Source: Xanthomonas phaseoli pv. phaseoli (GTDB taxonomy: Bacteria > Pseudomonadota > Gammaproteobacteria > Xanthomonadales > Xanthomonadaceae). From it: 64,000 nucleotides of DNA. The stretch spans positions 3,534,001-3,598,000 of the forward strand of contig CP094243.1 in the NCBI GenBank assembly GCA_022749655.1, in the 5' to 3' direction. Below the pieces are notes generated by a model, which worked only from the letters and a program-made list of their open reading frames with translations, had not been told where the DNA came from and did no database searches. The position numbers and the translations under genes are program-made. This document shows, in pieces, positions 58,083 through 64,000 of the stretch. Numbering within the stretch: position 1 is the stretch's first letter; the number at the start of each line of letters is the position of its first letter.

Positions 58083-59147
58083 TCAGCTGCCGAAGGCGGC
58101 CTGCATCCGCGCCAGGTCCGGCTGCGCGATCACGCCGCGTTCGGTGACGATTGCGTCGATCAGATCGCCCGGAGTGACGTCGAAGACCGGGTTCCAGGCA
58201 TGGATGCCGTCGGCCACCGTCCTGACCCCGCCCACGCCGAACAGCTCGCCGGGATCGCGTTGCTCGATCTCGATCTGGTTCCCGTTGGCCGTTGCCATAT
58301 CCACCGTGGACGAGGGCGCTACCACCATGAACTTCACGCCATGGTGGCGCGCGGCGATGGCCAGCTGGTAGGTGCCGATCTTGTTGGCGGTATCGCCATT
58401 GGCGCAGATGCGATCGGCGCCGACGATCACCCATTGCACCAGCCCGGATTTCATCAGATGCGAGGCCGCCGAATCGGCGATCAAGGTGGCGTCGATACCG
58501 TCCTGCTGCAGCTCCCACACGGTCAGGCGGGCGCCCTGCAGCCACGGCCGGGTCTCGCCGGCAAACACCTTGGCAATGCGTTGTTGCGCCATGCCGGCGC
58601 GGATCACGCCCAGTGCGGTGCCGAATCCGGCGGTGGCCAGCGAGCCGGTGTTGCAATGGGTGAGCACGCCGCTGCCTGGGGCGATCAGCGCGGCGCCAAG
58701 CGCGCCCATGTGGCGGTTGGCGGCCAGGTCTTCATCGGCGATGGCCTGCGCTTCGCGCGCGAGCACCTCGCGCCAGTCGGCGCCGGCCGCGCCCAGCACC
58801 CGGCGCATGCGCATCAGTGCCCAGGCCAGGTTGACGGCAGTCGGACGCGCCGCGTTGAGCCGCAGCAGCGCCGGCTCGAGCTTCTGCAGCGCAGCGCTGC
58901 CGTCGTCGGCAGCGATGTCGCGCGCGGCCAGCACCACGCCCCAACCTGCCGCAATGCCGATCGCCGGCGCACCGCGCACGGCCAGCGAATGGATCGCCTC
59001 GGCCACCGCATCGCTGCTGTCGCAACGCACATGCGCCACCTCGAAGGGCAGCTTGCGTTGGTCGAGCAGTTCAAGGGCATCGCCGGTCCACAACAGTGGC
59101 CGGATGTGGTCGTAGCGGGCGTAATCGATATGGGCGCTGTCGTTCAT
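58083..59147 (-). CDS. mtnA: S-methyl-5-thioribose-1-phosphate isomerase
   Basis: A 354-residue isomerase of the methionine salvage pathway (aldose to ketose form of methylthioribose-1-phosphate). Catalytic Cys lies in [20 protein letters not shown] and catalytic Asp in [20 protein letters not shown]. The N-terminal segments [18 protein letters not shown] and [20 protein letters not shown] are typical of MtnA/eIF2B-like proteins. No other mtn gene is in the window. The frame stays open upstream to 59675, but [20 protein letters not shown] is the natural start. Confidence 0.97.
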   Translation of the reverse strand: MNDSAHIDYARYDHIRPLLWTGDALELLDQRKLPFEVAHVRCDSSDAVAEAIHSLAVRGAPAIGIAAGWGVVLAARDIAADDGSAALQKLEPALLRLNAARPTAVNLAWALMRMRRVLGAAGADWREVLAREAQAIADEDLAANRHMGALGAALIAPGSGVLTHCNTGSLATAGFGTALGVIRAGMAQQRIAKVFAGETRPWLQGARLTVWELQQDGIDATLIADSAASHLMKSGLVQWVIVGADRICANGDTANKIGTYQLAIAARHHGVKFMVVAPSSTVDMATANGNQIEIEQRDPGELFGVGGVRTVADGIHAWNPVFDVTPGDLIDAIVTERGVIAQPDLARMQAAFGS

Positions 59148-59334
59148 GCGTCCATTGTAAGGCGCGCGCAGCGCCTGCGCTGTTGCACGAACGCGCGGTC
59201 TTGGCGCGGCGAACAACACCACTGCACAGCCGGCAGGCGGGCGCGGCCGGTGCTCGTACCACGGGTACACCGGCGCTTGCTGCGCGTCGCCCCTGCCAAC
59301 CGGACGACCGCACGCGATGTCGTGTTGGCTGCTC

Positions 59335-60020
59335 TCAGTCGACGATGAACTCGGCGCGGCAGCCGTCGTTCCCCCACACCCCATCGCGGCTCCAGCCCCA
59401 GGTCTGGCCTTCCACGCATGGCGTCTTGGACATCTGCCGGCCCAGGCGCACCGCGCGTTCCACCGACACGCCGCAGGTGCGGCGCGCGCTTTTCTTCGAT
59501 TCGCAGGTGACCATGCGCGGCACCGCGACGAAGCCGGAGCCGTCTTCTGCGCCCACCTCGAATTCGCCATCGCATCCACGCGAGACCCAGATTTCGTTAC
59601 GGCGAACGCCCCAGGTGCGCCCTTCCTTGCACGGCCACATCGAGCGTTGCCGCAGCAGCCGCACCGGCGCGCCACGCAGTACTACCGGGCATGCCACGGT
59701 GCCCCCATTGGAATCGCAGCGCACCACGCGGCGCATCACCGTTGCGGTCTGCGCACGGGTTGCGGCGAATTCGGCGCGGCAGCCTTGTTCGACCCACACG
59801 CCATCGCGTTCGACATCCCATTCGCTACCGCGGATGCAGCTGGTTTCGGAGAGCTGGCGCACCAGTTGCACGCCTTGGGCGGTCTCCATCGCGCAGTGCA
59901 CGCGCGCCAGGTCCTGGACTCGCAGCGCACCACGCCGGCTGCGCGGTCGGACGCGCGCGCATCGGCGAGCAGCAGCAGCGGCAAGCACCACAAACCGCAT
60001 AAGCTGACCAGCCACTTCAT
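59335..60020 (-). CDS. Secreted DUF3011-domain protein (frame broken)
   Basis: A Cys-rich exported protein with repeated DUF3011-type units: each has a basic-Cys strand, a QLSxTPC/RGxxWG turn and VWVxxGCxAEF ([60 protein letters not shown]). The signal peptide is [20 protein letters not shown]. The frame breaks near 59916: one more base joins VVRCES to [17 protein letters not shown]. About 228 residues repaired, with three repeats. The function is unknown; such domains occur in secreted or lectin-like proteins. Confidence 0.82.
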
Positions 60021-60128
60021 GCCGACAATCCTCACCCCGAACGATCTTCGCCGCGCCCCCGTGGACGTGAAGATGAGAGCATCATCGATGTGAAGATAGC
60101 AATACGGCGCCGATGACAGCCAGATGAC

Positions 60129-63924
<3,796 letters not shown>

Positions 63925-64000
63925 GTGTCGTTGCCCGTCTCGCGCCGTTCGTTTCTCAGCCTCGCTACCACCGGCGTGGCGGTTTCCGCACTGGGGCTGG
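63925..64000 (+). CDS. Start of a Tat-exported protein (partial)
   Basis: Only 25 codons are visible: GTG start, then SLPVSRRSFLSLATTGVAVS ALGL, an R-R-x-F-L twin-arginine signal followed by a mild hydrophobic stretch. GGAG lies about 9 bases before the GTG. The mature protein is outside the window, so its function cannot be stated. It diverges from ligA. Confidence 0.7.
   Translation, partial: MSLPVSRRSFLSLATTGVAVSALGL

Noticed and set aside
59157..59334. Extension of mtnA upstream to 59675
   Set aside because: The family start [13 protein letters not shown] is at 59147. The extension is antisense to the DUF3011 region and has no conserved sequence.

Overview
This is a high-GC gammaproteobacterial chromosome segment, almost certainly Xanthomonas (Xanthomonadaceae). 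Supporting signs are GyrA with Gln at position 83, the two-step formiminoglutamate route in the hut cluster, the adjacent ligA-epmA pair, a TAGGAGCGC hairpin repeat of a type I recall from Xanthomonas, and IS3/IS256 transposases of Xanthomonas type. The genus is inferred; I ran no search.

Layout. 1-3.2 kb: end of a cytochrome b561, a one-piece heme-c/beta-barrel protein resembling the Cyc2 cytochrome-porins, a small cytochrome c and an outer-membrane protein. 3.3-5.9 kb: overlapping operon of an ECF sigma factor, a zinc-type anti-sigma factor and a secreted subtilase. 5.9-11.1 kb: cytochrome c maturation genes ccmCDEFGHI, without ccmAB next to them. 11.4-18.6 kb: signalling block with a two-domain KaiC-like ATPase, two hybrid histidine kinases and a lone receiver protein. 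19-23.2 kb: MarR regulator, FAD monooxygenase and chemoreceptor. 23.2-28.0 kb: mobile region with an IS256 element inside an IS3 element inside an unknown gene, then a tyrosine integrase beside tRNA-Ser(TGA). 28.4-33.3 kb: LysR/azoreductase pair, serS and two TonB-like proteins. 33.6-37.5 kb: serC-pheA-aroA. 37.6-42.9 kb: msrPQ, an FHA protein, two polyhydroxyalkanoate granule genes, a candidate sRNA and a membrane-anchored Mrr-like protein. 43.1-51.1 kb: complete histidine utilisation cluster, hutFC diverging from hutIHGU around an operator. 51.3-64 kb: a coiled-coil membrane protein, a 7-bp minisatellite, membrane glucose dehydrogenase, gyrA, mtnA, a DUF3011 protein, epmA, ligA and the start of a Tat-exported protein.

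How the genes fit together. The first 11 kb reads as one respiratory theme: c-type cytochromes at the outer membrane and in the periplasm, an envelope-type sigma/anti-sigma pair, and the machinery that attaches heme. The hut genes convert histidine to glutamate and formate under HutC. serC, pheA and aroA supply serine, phenylalanine and chorismate.

Quality warning. At least thirteen genes, including the essential gyrA and ligA, are broken by small indels, usually one lost base in or beside a short run of identical bases. This pattern fits base-calling error better than gene decay. These genes are therefore listed as CDS spanning both frames, with the break position given.
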